From contig CM060953.1 in the NCBI GenBank assembly GCA_030765055.1, forward strand, positions 102,714,992 to 102,778,991: 64,000 nt of DNA, in the 5' to 3' direction. Origin of the DNA: Mantis religiosa (Eukaryota; Arthropoda; Insecta; Mantodea; Mantidae). Position numbers and translations under genes: made by a program. Positions 31,932 through 42,366 of the stretch are shown piece by piece. Within the stretch, counting starts at the first letter, position 1; each line of letters opens with the position of its first letter. Below the pieces are notes generated by a model. That model saw only the letters and a list, made by a program, of their open reading frames with translations, did no database searches and was not told the DNA's origin.

Positions 31932-32325
31932 GTATGTATTCACAACTGGCTATTAAATAGGCCAATTTATTCAATTAACGAATCTATGGATAGTTCTGTT
32001 GACATTACTCTATAGTTTAAATGTATGTAATCTGTAGCCACATAGGTAATTATTGTTTTATATATTTTAGTATTGTAATTATGACTATGTCATTTCTGGA
32101 TGTATTCTGGTCTCTGACAAATAAAGATTATTATGTAATAAAAAAAGACTTCTTGATTTCTGAGAATTTCACATACATTTAGGTGATAAATGTACTTTGT
32201 CTTCTTTACCACTTAAAAGCACTGTGGGGAAGTCATTAAGCCAATCTAAAACAAATGTCCACTCAGCCTTGGCCTGTGATTAATCTGAACTTCGCTACAG
32301 ATGATTTTCTAGGTAGATCTGGAAT

Positions 32326-32493
32326 TATGTGTGTTTGGAGGAATTTAGTAACAGTGATGTCAACATTAATCAAAAACTATTTTTAGTCGGTTTATTGACA
32401 CTCGTCATTTACCTTTTTTATATTATTGAGGGACTTGTTTCAAAGGCCATTGCCTCCATTTTCAACCTCTCTCCAACTAGCATCTGTTGTCTG

Positions 32494-32567
<74 letters not shown>

Positions 32568-32745
32568 GGTGGAATTATGAACTTCTTTGTCAAATTATCA
32601 TAGTTCCACCACATAGACAACAACAGATGCTAGTTGGAGAGAGGTTGAAATTGGAGGCAATGGCATTTGAAGCTAGTCCCTCAATAATATAAAAAAAGTA
32701 AGTGACGAGTGTCAATAAACCAACTACAAATAGTTTTTAAGATCT
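32326..32745. repeat. PLE terminus as a large palindrome with (TC)n core
   Basis: Arms 32372-32492 and 32616-32738 are inverted copies with small differences, containing TCGTCA.TTAC, GGCCATTGCCTCCATTTT and ACTAGCATCTGTTGTC. The centre holds a (TC)n run (32495-32566). The same block is at 17060-17215 and 36395-36587. The left flank GGAGGAATTTAGTAACAGTG matches the end of the PLE composite at 36616-36635. Confidence 0.75.
32495..32566. repeat. (TC)n microsatellite
   Basis: About 36 CT units in the centre of the PLE palindrome. Confidence 0.95.
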
Positions 32746-32820
32746 AGAATTATGTTAATTTATTCTTGGTTGTATGGAGAGCCATCTGTATAAATGTGAG
32801 CCCATTTATCATCTGGATAT

Positions 32821-33234
32821 TGTGATATCCCTGGAAATATTTCAGTATGCCGCTATGAACCAAATGGTTGAACCATCCCAAGGATACCACTGGGGAACAC
32901 AACTCGCAGAGTGAGAGGTCAAATTACACACACTAAAACCTAGAAGATACGGGACACAATCAAATACACAATTCTTCCTGAAAATCCATATACCTGTTTT
33001 ATTCCAAACTAAACACAATACACCATAACATTCCAGAGGCGCGGAGAGATGTAACAAAAGCGAAGGTCAATCCAACATCTCCCGGCCAGCCAGCTCCAGA
33101 TCCTTTCATGGCTGGCTAGATCACAGCTACCATTTGTTTTCATAGAAACACTACTACGAAGATTTCCAACCAGCCAAAATGAGCCGGACGCCTGGCGGCG
33201 ACTTGACCTTACTAAACAAAGTGAGTATATCACA
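32821..33234 (-). repeat. Left LTR of the non-coding LTR element
   Basis: Matches 37849-38263 with roughly a dozen differences by eye. Ends in an 8-bp inverted repeat, TGTGATAT / ATATCACA. Confidence 0.85.
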
Positions 33235-33309
33235 TCTCCCCGCACTCACCAAAGCTAATAAATCAAACAAAGAAATATCAATTAACATAAGGAAACGTAA
33301 TCTCAGAAA

Positions 33310-33610
33310 CTATTTGTAGTTGTTAAATTTTAGATGAGTCGTATTTTTTACACATCTGCTTCACTTTCGTACCTATTTTGAGGACATGTTTCGCAAATCT
33401 TCGTTTGCATCTACGGCTCTTGTGCGACTGAAGCTAGATCCAGCGGTGTGGGTAATTCTGGGGTTGTTGCTGCCATCTGTTGATTTAGTGATGAACTGAA
33501 ATGTGGGATTCTCTTCTAGCGGGATTTCAAAGTTCATTAGTTGGTTTTTATGTTTTTCTATGTATATCCTCTCCCATATGACGAGTTCACTATGTTTTTG
33601 TCTACGTTAA
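33310..33610 (-). pseudogene. PLE C-terminus (minus copy)
   Basis: Encodes IWERIYIEKHKNQLMNFEIP, as at 36047-36298 in the other direction, and a serine/threonine-rich tail. It is joined to RT by a deletion: the end of RT at about 33608 is followed directly by the C-terminal end, so most of the GIY-YIG endonuclease domain is missing. Confidence 0.75.
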
Positions 33611-34900
33611 CATTTGATGGAAGGCTTTAGTAATATGTGTTTCGAAAAAGCTCATGTATAGATTGGCCAAAAATGGTGATAGCGGGCTTCCCATAGCTAG
33701 TCCTGAAATTTGTTTATAATATTTTCCATCGAAGACAAAATAATTTTGATGTATACATAATTCAGTCATTGCCAAATATTCTTCTATTGCATTGGCATCC
33801 AGGTTTATAGAATTTAGCCATTTTTTCAGTTGAATCAAAAGTTTGTCTAATGGAATGCTAGGGAAGAGGGAGCGGACATCAAAGGATACTAAAGTGTCAT
33901 GAGGTTTTAGTTTAAGATTTTGAATTTTTTCTACCAGGTCTAAAGAGTTTTTTATACTCAGAGTATGGAATTGTGGAAAGGACTGAAATTTTTTGGATAG
34001 CCATTTTGCCAGAAGGTAAGTAGGAGTGTTTATATTATTTACAATGGGTCTCATGGGTATGTTGGGTTTGTGTATTTTAGGCAAACCATATATTCTTGCA
34101 AGGGTAGGGTTGTCCGGTTTGATAGTTTTTTGTTCTGTAGTTGTTAAAATTTTACTATTAATGATGGTTTTTTGTACATCTTTTATGCATCGGTTGAGTG
34201 GATTAGAATCTATTTCCTGGAATTCTTTTTGTTGTAGTAACTCTAACATTTTTTCTTTGTATGTAGCTGTATCTAAGATTACTATTTTGTTCCCTTTATC
34301 AGCCCTTGAGAAGATTACATTCTTTTTCCTTAAAGAATTAATTATCTGAATTTGTTTCAAATGTTTTATTGGCTTTTTATTTATTAAGTTTTCCAATATA
34401 GGAGATGATTTTTTCCTAATTATATTTTTGTCCATGGTTTCCAAGCCTTCTACTGCTAATTCTATATCTGCTGGAGTATGTTATACATGTTTTAAGGCCT
34501 TGGTTAAGTACATCTATTTCTTCATTGTTAAAATTTTGCTTTGAGAGATTAATTACATTGTCTAGGGATGTGTTCTTTGCTGAAATTTTGTTATGTTTTG
34601 GTTGCCAATGATTATGATTATGGTTTAGTTTCTTATTTTGACGATAAACTTTCTCTTTGACTTTATAATTTATATGTTCAAATGATTTGGCTTCTAAGTG
34701 GTCCCATGCTGTGTTTCCTAGTAATTTTACAAGTTTCAGATGTAGGTTGTACAAAGAGAGGTCTATATTAGTTATTTTTCTGTAGTGATTTGCTTTTTCG
34801 GATTTTAACACGGCTTTTTCAGCAGCTAATTGTTCTATACTGTTGTTGTTAAATTTTACTATTTTTCTTACAAATTTCGGAGACAAAATTATCAAAATTA
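33602..34900 (-). pseudogene. PLE reverse transcriptase with N-terminal region
   Basis: N-terminal part 34416-34900: charged helical stretch with IDLSLYNLHLKLVKLLGNTAW and VINLSKQNFNNEEIDVLNQGL. After a frameshift near 34460 the 280-residue frame 33602-34444 has VIFSRADKGNKIVILDTATY, RIYGLPKIHKPNIPMRPIV, TLVSFDVRSLFPSIPLDK (palm, first catalytic D) and YYKQISGLAMGSPLSPFLAN, standard PLE RT blocks. The frame ends at KAFHQMLT, before the YxDD box, where the deletion to the C-terminus lies. It is inactive, but the RT frame is well preserved. Confidence 0.88.
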
Positions 34901-34927
34901 TTATAATCAAAATTATTATAATCATCA

Positions 34928-35100
34928 AAATTATTTTGTCTTCGATGGAAAATATTATAAACAAATTTCAGGGCTAGCTATGGGAAGCCCGCTATCACCA
35001 TTTTTGGCCAATCTATACATGAGCTTTTTCGAAACACATATTACTAAAGCCTTCCCTCAAATTCCTTTCTTGGAAGTGTTGAAAACAGTGTTGTTATGAT
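34928..35100 (+). pseudogene. PLE RT/EN scrap (plus orientation)
   Basis: Reads NYFVFDGKYYKQISGLAMGS and on to THITKAF, then FLEVLKTVLL. It is an inverted repeat of 33600-33745 followed by a short endonuclease-proximal peptide also seen near 6200 and 15250. Confidence 0.8.
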
Positions 35101-35159
35101 AAATTAACTTTAAAGAGAGTCGATTAAAGACACTAGACAACACTTACTTTTAAATTTTT

Positions 35160-35200
35160 CCGGGACATGTTTCTGAGGCTTTGCCTCTATCATCGGCCGG
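35160..35200 (-). ncRNA. Hammerhead-like motif, left arm
   Basis: Minus strand from 35200: CCGG (stem I), CCGATGA (core, with C in place of the conserved U4), stem II GAGGC-AAA-GCCTC, GAAAC, AT, GTC (cleavage triplet), CCGG closing stem I. The fold is complete, but the U-to-C core change should reduce or abolish activity. Confidence 0.5.
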
Positions 35201-35949
35201 CTCTCGACTGGTTCTCGTTGGTGTAGCTGACGATATTTTGTCACAGGTCTCCTCTGGTGGCGGTTCAAGGAACTTGCTGAACAAATCTTTCTGGGGGATG
35301 TCGAAATTGAATACTTTGTTCCTATTTTTTGAAATGAAGATTTGTTCCCATGTGGATAGTTCTTGTTTTCCTGATGTATGTTTTAGTAGTTTTGGTTCTG
35401 GATTTATGTTGTGGTTTTTTTCCCAAAAATGTCGTTAAAACTGAATGAATTTTGTAAAGTTTTAATTCTATCTCATCCAAATTTTTGTATTGCTTATTAA
35501 TTTCTAATTTTAAAACCTTTCTCTCCGCCGCCCTTTGTTGTGGATTTCCATTGCCTTGTTTTACTATGATTTGTCCGAAAAATAGTAAAACAAGGCAACG
35601 GAAATCCACAACAAAGGGCGGCGGAGAGAAAGGTTTTAAAATTAGAAATTAATAAGCAATACAAAAATTTGGATGAGATAGAATTAAAACTTTACAAAAT
35701 TCATTCAGTTTTAACGACATTTTTGGGAAAAAAAACCACAACATAAATCCAGAACCAAAACTACTAAAACATACATCAGGAAAACAAGAACTATCCACAT
35801 GGGAACAAATCTTCATTTCAAAAAATAGGAACAAAGTATTCAATTTCGACATCCCCCAGAAAGATTTGTTCAGCAAGTTCCTTGAACCACCACCAGAGGA
35901 GACCTGTGACAAAATATCGTCAGCTACACCAACGAGAACCAGTCGAAAG

Positions 35950-35990
35950 CCGGCCGATGATAGAGGCAAAGCCTCAGAAACATGTCCCGG
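35950..35990 (+). ncRNA. Hammerhead-like motif, right arm
   Basis: The inverted copy of 35160-35200 with the same elements: CCGG, CCGATGA, GAGGC-AAA-GCCTC, GAAAC, AT, GTC, CCGG. The 36251-36290 region (and 33380-33419 on the minus strand) has a related but more degraded form with GCAAA/TTTGC as stem II and GAAACATGTC. Confidence 0.5.
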
Positions 35991-36046
35991 AAAAATTTAA
36001 AAGTAAGTGTTGTCTAGTGTCTTTAATCGACTCTCTTTAAAGTTAA

Positions 36047-36298
36047 CTTTCCTCAAATGTTTACGTAGACAAAAACATAGTGAACTCGTCATATGGGAGA
36101 GGATATACATAGAAAAACATAAAAACCAACTAATGAACTTTGAAATCCCGCTAGAAGAGAATCCCACATTTCAGTTCATCACTAAATCAACAGATGGCAG
36201 CAACAACCCCAGAATTACCCACACCGCTGGATCTAGCTTCAGTCGCACAAGAGCCGTAGATGCAAACGAAGATTTGCGAAACATGTCCTCAAAATAGG
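36047..36298 (+). pseudogene. PLE C-terminus (plus copy)
   Basis: Plus-strand counterpart of 33310-33608: ELVIWERIYIEKHKNQLMNF, EIPLEENPTFQF and a tail ending NEDLRNMSSK. Nearly identical to the minus copy, so the two are inverted duplicates. Confidence 0.78.
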
Positions 36299-36394
36299 TA
36301 CGAAAGTGAAGCAGATGTGTAAAAAATACGACTCATCTAAAATTTAATAATTTTTCGCTTCACTGTGGTGTTCCAATACAGTTAAATCTCGATA

Positions 36395-36587
36395 TTTGTA
36401 GTTGGTTTATTAATACTCGTCACTTACTTGTTTATATTTATGAGAGACTAGTTTCAATGGCATTCGGCTCCATTTTCAATCTCTGGCTAGTTGGAAAGAG
36501 ATTGAAAATGGAGCCGAATGCCTTTGAAACTAGTCTCTCATAAATATAAACAAGTAAGTGACGAGTATTAATAAACCAACTACAAAT
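36395..36587. repeat. PLE terminal palindrome
   Basis: Arms of about 90 bp (36395-36484; 36497-36587) around a 12-nt loop, containing GTTGGTTTATTAATACTCG, TCACTTACTTGTTTATA and GGCATTCGGCTCC. Almost perfect inverted copies. Confidence 0.85.
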
Positions 36588-36652
36588 AGTTTCTGAGATT
36601 AATTTTGACGTCACTGTTACTAAATTCCTTCAAACACATATAAGGAAACGTA

Positions 36653-37848
36653 TTTTGAATATAATGTGAAGTTGCTCAATGTCTAGATACGTTAGCAATA
36701 CAATTGCTTGAAATAGCAACATGTGATGCTACTTAATGTTTTTTTTAACTTTTTTTTTTCTGTAATTGGTGACCCCCATTTTTCTTTGTGTTTATAAAAG
36801 CATAGTTATACAAATGAGCCTTTTTCAAGAGTTTATATTCATAAATTGTTTTGGAGACTAACTGATACTGAAAACCCCAGCCCCACAAACGAAGTTCAAA
36901 ATGTATTTCACTTCTGGGCACATAACTGTATTAGAGCACTGAAAAACACTGCTGATGAAGTTCTTTGAAGACGGAGAATGTGGAGAATACGACTGATCTT
37001 ATCGTAGCACTCCTAGTAACCTGTTCCATGGGGGTGAATCCTTGCCCCCACAGACGAAGAATGTAGACTTCTTGCAGATGCAGCCAACAGCTCTGGTTGC
37101 CAACAATTGCAGTGAGAACATACAGTGCTCACATAGACATGGCGGGTTTCAGGTTCACAGCTCCGTCCCCATATCATCAGCACACGGCTGGAAACTTATG
37201 CTCAGGGGGTCTCAATCCAATCAATTCTAATAGAGCATGTAAAACAGATTTCCAAGCAGCATCAGAACTTACCTGTGTAATGATAAGCCAACAATGCAAA
37301 ATAACAAGGATTAGGCTGGTAATACAAAGTAAACATACAAAATCACTGTGCACTGTTCATATAATAGGGCCCTTAATTATCATAGCTATGATTATGCTTA
37401 TGCTGATGCTGTACAGCTTTACATCATAAGAATTGCATAGTAAAGGTATAATGCACACAAACATGAAATAAATTACTAGTCTTAATCATTACAAATAACA
37501 AAAGATATTCTTAGGGAGTTTACAATACATTAGAGCTTTGCAAAGCATGGAAGTATAAATTTATGGTACCTTGTTTAAATCATCTGTATTATAAATTATG
37601 GCCATTTAAAAGTATAACCAACACAAAACACTTAACACAAAACTTAAAATATTGTTAAGTGTCTGGTTACTACACAGAAGGGTATACCCTACTCTACTTT
37701 TGCTACATTACTGCTGCTACGCTAAGTGCATGCTCTAGTATTACTCCAAAATCATGCCATATTAATTCTACAAAGCTAGTAATATACTACGCTATCAGCG
37801 CACATCACACGCCTGTTTCTCCCTTTTTTTCATCTTTCTCCACCACTA
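36653..37848. other. Interior of the non-coding LTR element
   Basis: About 1.2 kb with no retroviral-type domain. Frames up to 110 codons (37097-37429) show no recognised motif. Confidence 0.5.
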
Positions 37849-38263
37849 TGTGATATCCCTGGAAATATTTCAATATGCCGCTATGAACCAAATGGTTGAA
37901 CCATCCCAAGGATACCACTGGGGAACACAACTCGCAGAGTGAGAGGTAAAATTACACACACTAAAACCTAGAAGATACGGGACACAATCATATACACAAT
38001 TCTTCCTGAAAATCCATATACCTGTTTTATTCCAAAACTAAACGCAATACAACATAACATTCCACAGGCGCGGAGAGATGTAACAAAAGCGAAGGTCAAT
38101 CCAACATCTCACGGCCAGTCAGCTCCAGATCCTTTCATGGCTGGCTAGATCACAGCTACCATTTGTTTTCGTAGAAACACTACTACGAAGATTTCCAACC
38201 AGCCAAAAGGAGCTGGACGCTTGGCGGCAACTTGACCTTACTAAACAAAGTGAGTATATCACA
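37849..38263 (-). repeat. Right LTR of the non-coding LTR element
   Basis: Partner of 32821-33234, followed by ATAT. Confidence 0.85.
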
Positions 38264-38745
38264 ATATCTTAGATTTTTGGTTTCAAGGACATAAGCTTCT
38301 CATTCTATAGATGAACTTTCTTTTTAAAATCTGCCAGTTAAATCAAGGTTGTATTCTATTTCAGTAATGTTTAATGGCATGAGAGGTTATATTTTGGATG
38401 GATAATCCAGTTTATTTCTTAATTGTTGAATTTTCTGTAATTGAGTTTTCAAACTGAAGTTCGATTTATGGTAATTACCCACTTTTTATTTTCTGGAAGT
38501 CTCAGGAGTTTTTCGTATGTTTAAAGGGCTTGCATTTCTAAATCTGTCTAAAGTCTATTACTATATGTGCAAGATTTCTTGAGCGTTCGGGTCCCAACCC
38601 TTCATTTGGTAGGCTTCACCTAATTCTATAAACACAGATGACAACTTTGAAACTTGCATTGCACTATTCAATGACATCTAATGGCTAATATGCTAAGCTT
38701 TCATGTTGACTAATTTTGAGTTTAATAATTAGCTAAAGTTTACAA
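38264..38745. other. Unassigned AT-rich DNA
   Basis: No coding or repeat signal recognised. Confidence 0.4.
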
Positions 38746-39131
38746 TAAATCTAAGAACAACACATATGTTGTGGATGTTATGGCTTTTGAAAAGGGACAC
38801 ACTATTATTCATCTACCTACATATAACAAATTAAAAAGAATAAAAAAAGCAGCATCTTTTAGATCAAAACTACTGTCCTATCTGATTGAGCACTGCTATT
38901 ATTCAACTGACAAGTTTTTACATCAATCAGTACAGCCATAGTATACAAAAATGGTGACAATGTAAATGTATTTAACCATAGATCCCTTAGAATAAGTGCT
39001 TATCTTAACCTGTATATATGTGTACAAACAATTTAGCTATTAAGTTATTTTAATTTGACGTGTCCAACATCTTATACATGCAAATGTATCTATGATTTCC
39101 TGGATCAATAAAACTACTACTACTACTACTA
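38746..39131 (+). mobile_element. LINE 3' end (LINE-J3) with (ACT)n tail
   Basis: Plus-strand peptides TYNKLKRIKKAASFRSKLLS and YLIEHCYYSTDKFL are a Jockey-type ORF2 terminus. A 3' untranslated region follows, then AATAAAACTACTACTACTAC at 39107-39131. It is a 5'-truncated copy lying at the edge of the transposase relic that follows. Confidence 0.65.
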
Positions 39132-39676
39132 CAACTGTAATCTGAATGCAATTTTATTGAGCTGGCATGGGCAAAAATAAAGGATGTTTTCAGAGGATGC
39201 AATGTTAACTGAAGAGCCATAAATTTACAGAAACTTGCTATAGAAGTGACGGATTGGGAAAGATTACTGCAAGAAGGTCCAAGCCCCCCTCGGTAGCGTG
39301 ATGGTAGCATATCTTTCTCACGTTCAAGAGGTTGCGAGTTCGAATCTTGTTTAGGGTGAGTTACTTGGATAAGGTTTTTACAGGGTTTTCCCTTATCCTG
39401 AAAGACAAATGTCGGGTAACTCTAAGCTCTATGGACCCTGGGCTCATTTGAGCATCATTTCATCCATTCCATTCTTCGTCCAATATGATTTAACATTGGA
39501 GGACGTAAATTACAAAAAAAAAAAAAAAAAAGAAGGTCCAAGAGCTGGAAATGCTATATTGCAGAAACGATGGTGTAATAGAAAATGCAATTGATGAAAC
39601 TATTAACACATCAGAGGATACCAGCAATGAAAGTGATGCAATGGACTTGGAAATCGAAGAATCACAAAGCAAGTGA
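39130..39676 (+). pseudogene. IS630/Tc1-superfamily transposase C-terminal relic
   Basis: Left of SINE-A: CNLNAI..ELAWAKIKDVF, matching the C.LNPIEL.WA..K block with the last catalytic residue, in broken frames, then VTDWERLLQEGPR. Right of SINE-A: VQELEMLYCRNDGVIENAID followed by a serine/aspartate-rich end and a stop at about 39676. The layout matches a widespread arthropod DDE transposase ending in an acidic tail. Frameshifts and the SINE break it. Confidence 0.6.
39284..39529 (+). repeat. SINE-A, full copy 2
   Basis: 246 bp between 13-bp duplications AAGAAGGTCCAAG (39271-39283; 39530-39542). The head has GTGATGGTAGCATATCT and GAGTTCGAATC, the body is as in 20843-21085, and the tail is an A-run of about 18. 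Confidence 0.9.
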
Positions 39677-40526
39677 GTGAGTGTTTATAGCTGTCGTAAT
39701 ATTTGTTTTCTACTTTTATGTGTTTCATAATATGGTAAGTATATAAGCATACAGCTTATCGGGTGAAGTTCAATTTATGATTTGTTCACTATCCCACAAC
39801 TTCCGCGCATATCTTCACTTATCTTACCGCAATTTGGCAGAATTGCATTTTTCTAGGTTGACCACACTGCATAAACAAGAGCATGTTAGCTTTCTCTTCT
39901 TCTGCTCTGCTTGCACTGCACCATAAATCCAGCGCTCAAATAAACATGTGCATATAGTACATGTAAATGCTGTAAGATTATTATAGGAGTAACTTTAATA
40001 GTCCCAGTAATAACCCTAGGAGCTTGATTTTGTGTGCACTTACGTATCATGGAAGATATAGGTGATGCTGCTATCAGTAGTTCTCCACAGTGCTTACAAA
40101 GAAACTGTCACTGTACTCACACCGCTATGCATCTAAAAATTAGATGTTATAATGCCTGCTGTTTATAAACCATGTGCACCAAAAATCAGCTGCAGAGTAG
40201 AACTCGATGCCCAAACCTAAAGCCTGGAAAGTGCTGCATGCGACCACGTGCTACTGCACATCCTTCGTCAGATGTGTCTGCGGTGTTGGGGATGGCGCTC
40301 CTTATGACATGTGTAGACTGCTGCCCACCAGGGGTAAACAGTTCCTCAAGTATAATGCTGAGTTGTTATGCCTATGCTACTACATATTCTGAACTCACTT
40401 TTGGGTTTTGGGGTATGTCCAGCTAAACTCTGCATCCAATTTTTGGCACACAGGCCCCACAAAGAGCAGAAATGGTGCCATCAAACTCAAGAGCATACAG
40501 GTGTGAGCATAGTGATAGTTCCCTTG
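39677..40526. other. Unassigned DNA
   Basis: No supported coding sequence or repeat. Frames at 40172-40426 overlap one another without motif support. Confidence 0.4.
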
Positions 40527-41180
40527 TTAAGAACTGGTCTTTAAACTGTATTTATTCAATGTAAACATTGAACAATCCAATTTAGTTTCTGGAAGTCTTT
40601 TTAATATCTTAAAATGGTTGGTTGCTTTAGCTTTGATTTTTTCAGTGTGTTTTTTCCAGGTAAATTTTTTGTGAATCAATATTCCAAGATATTGAGCATT
40701 TTCTCTTCTGGTTAATTGGGTATTACTATAAATTAAGGTAATATTGGTTTGTTTCTGTTTTGGAGAAAAGAACTGAAAATTGCTTTTCACAGTGTTTACT
40801 TTCATGAGGTTTTCAGAACCATTGTTTTAAGTATACTCAGAGAATTTTGAACATTGGCTTTTAAAATTTTAAAATTGTCTGATTTCAGTGATTTTCAGAT
40901 TACTAAGTCATCTGCATGCAATGCAGTGTTTATGCCTGTTGGAGTTGTTTAGGTGATCATTTACATGTATACTGGGTAAAGTGGGCAATTTAGATGGCTT
41001 TTTGTGAATCTTGATAATTTTGTACCATAAGGGGTGGCACAATATCTTTCTGAGACAAATTCTAATATCCAGAGAAGCATATTATCTATTTTAGCTTCTT
41101 GATAAAATTACATCTCGCATACAGATTTCAGATCAAATACTCATTCTTTCCATAATTTTTGCTAGAACACTGGTTAGTAA
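40527..41180 (-). pseudogene. LINE reverse transcriptase fragment (LINE-J4)
   Basis: On the minus strand, degraded RT peptides run from about 41180: KIDNMLLWILEFVSERYC, PTGINTALHADDLVI (the YADD box, Y changed to H) near 40920, then the open 92-residue frame 40527-40805 with FQFFSPKQKQTNITLIY, NAQYLGILIHKKFTWKKHT and KATNHFKILKRLPETK, the thumb region. The type resembles LINEs of the Jockey/I group. Many stops. Confidence 0.65.
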
Positions 41181-41887
41181 TATAGGTCTATATATATATA
41201 TACTTATGTCATCTGCTTATTTATCTGGTTTGAGTTTTGAAATATAATTGCAGAACAATGAATGTTAGTGCTTGCCAAATTGCAGCTAGAACATCAGATT
41301 TGAATATCTGGTTGAGGTTGCAGTGCACAAAAATGTTATCTCCAAGTTGCACATAATACAGCCTTGCCTGTTTATCTTTGGGTAATCCTTATATTGGGAA
41401 AAGAAACATTCTACATGACTCATTGGCAATATCACTTGACATATTTTCAATTTCATTTACATATTTGCCTTTTAAAATTTGAGCTAGTTTACTAAGGGCT
41501 TGACAGCCACTGTTTTTCTTATACAAAGCCTGAAATTGTTTCTTAATACTTCTGCATTTGAACCTGAAATAGTGGCATTTCTTTAACTGCATAACTTAAT
41601 AGATCAACAGAAGTTACCTACTAGTTTGTTTATTGAACAAATAAAGCAATCAGATTAGAAAATATGAAGGCCAAATCTCACTTTAAATTAGCATTGTGTA
41701 TTAAATTCTGGATAATCTCAATTGGAGAAGCTAATGTTTTGTCCAGTTCACTTACTATTGATTTAGATGCTTTAAAGAGATCTACATAATATACCATGGC
41801 CTTAAGCCCAATACTTCAAATTGTGATTATAGGTGTAGGGAAAGAAAAAGAAGAAGCAATGGAATATCATGATTAATATTTTTGAAA
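41181..41887. other. Unassigned DNA with a 67-codon minus frame
   Basis: The frame at 41389-41592 (QLKKCHYFRFKCRSIKKQFQ...) and the peptides left of it look like decayed coding sequence, possibly a transposase, but no diagnostic motif was recognised. Confidence 0.35.
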
Positions 41888-42366
41888 GTTATCAATAATA
41901 ACTAAACACTAGTAACACAACTTCACTTATCTTTTTTTTTTTCTTAATGCTTATGTAATCTTCCCCATGTAGTTAAAGTTCCACTCTGTTGTAATCGTGT
42001 TTGTCTAATATTACAATTTTGTTCCCTTTATCAGCTTTAGTAAATATAACATCTTTTTCTTTTAATGATTTAATGATATATTTATTGTAATTTTCTTTAG
42101 GGTGGTTTTTATTTAAATTTTGCAAGATTTTGCTACATTTCATTTTAACCAATGCTTTATCATTTTCTTTTAAATCCTGACTTGCGATTTCAATGTCAAC
42201 GACGTAATCTTCAATATTTTTTGAAAACCTACACACGTTTTTATGCCTTTGTTTAGAAAGTTGGTTTCTTTTTCATTAACATTACAAGTTGAAAGATTAA
42301 TCACATTATCCTTTTTATTATTATTTTGTGAAGTTGTGTTACTAGTGTTTAGTTATTATTGATAAC
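41888..42366 (-). mobile_element. PLE fragment between perfect 39-bp inverted repeats (PLE-C)
   Basis: Inverted repeats 41888-41926 and 42328-42366 match at all 39 positions (GTTATCAATAATAACTAAAC...). Between them the minus strand encodes DNVINLSTCNVNEKETNFLN, then IEDYVVDIEIASQDLKENDK and KEKDVIFTKADKGNKIVILD, the N-terminal part of a PLE RT protein. It is truncated before the RT palm. Confidence 0.75.

Larger units (their letters stand above)
27830..32150 (+). mobile_element. Jockey-like LINE (LINE-J2) interrupted by Gyp-D
   Basis: Coding remnants run from 27840 to 29283. Gyp-D then occupies 29284-31931 (GTAT duplication), and the last about 30 codons plus 3' untranslated region continue to an AATAAAGATTATTATGTAATAAAA end at about 32145. 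The endonuclease is missing, so the copy is 5' truncated. Confidence 0.8.
35104..36046. repeat. Near-perfect 462-bp inverted repeat inside the PLE
   Basis: Arms about 35104-35566 and 35583-36046 around a 16-nt loop differ at only a few positions. From the loop outward each arm encodes a PLE N-terminal piece (KVLKLEINKQYKNLDEIELK, LYKIHSVLTTFLGKK) joined directly to a C-terminal piece (NFDIPQKDLFSKFLEPPPEE), RT being deleted, then a hammerhead-like motif and the terminal GAGTCGATTAAAGACACTAG block. Confidence 0.88.
33300..36639. mobile_element. Penelope-like element composite, palindromic
   Basis: 3340 bp between 13-bp duplications ATAAGGAAACGTA (33287-33299; 36640-36652). It holds a minus-strand PLE copy (N-terminal region, RT, C-terminus; 34900 to 33310), a plus-strand RT scrap (34928-35060), a 0.94-kb near-perfect palindrome (35104-36046), a plus-strand C-terminus (36047-36298) and a terminal palindrome (36395-36587). 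The single duplication around everything implies that the composite arose in one insertion, by template jumping, or by rearrangement afterwards. Confidence 0.82.
32821..38263 (-). mobile_element. Non-coding LTR element with PLE inside
   Basis: Two LTRs of about 414 bp (32821-33234; 37849-38263) start TGTGATAT and end ATATCACA. Outer flanks are ATAT on both sides (32817-32820; 38264-38267), so the pair belongs to one insertion. On the minus strand a purine run GCGGGGAGA abuts the left LTR as a PPT. The interior (33235-33286 and 36653-37848, about 1.25 kb) has no recognisable gag or pol, so the element is non-autonomous. The PLE composite at 33300-36639 was inserted later. Confidence 0.75.

Noticed and set aside
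33009..33245. 78-codon minus-strand frame in the left LTR of the non-coding element
   Set aside because: Lies wholly in an LTR, is not kept open in the partner LTR, and has no motif.
36900..37430. Possible coding sequence inside the non-coding LTR element
   Set aside because: Short overlapping frames, no gag/pol motif, and no conserved domain recognised.
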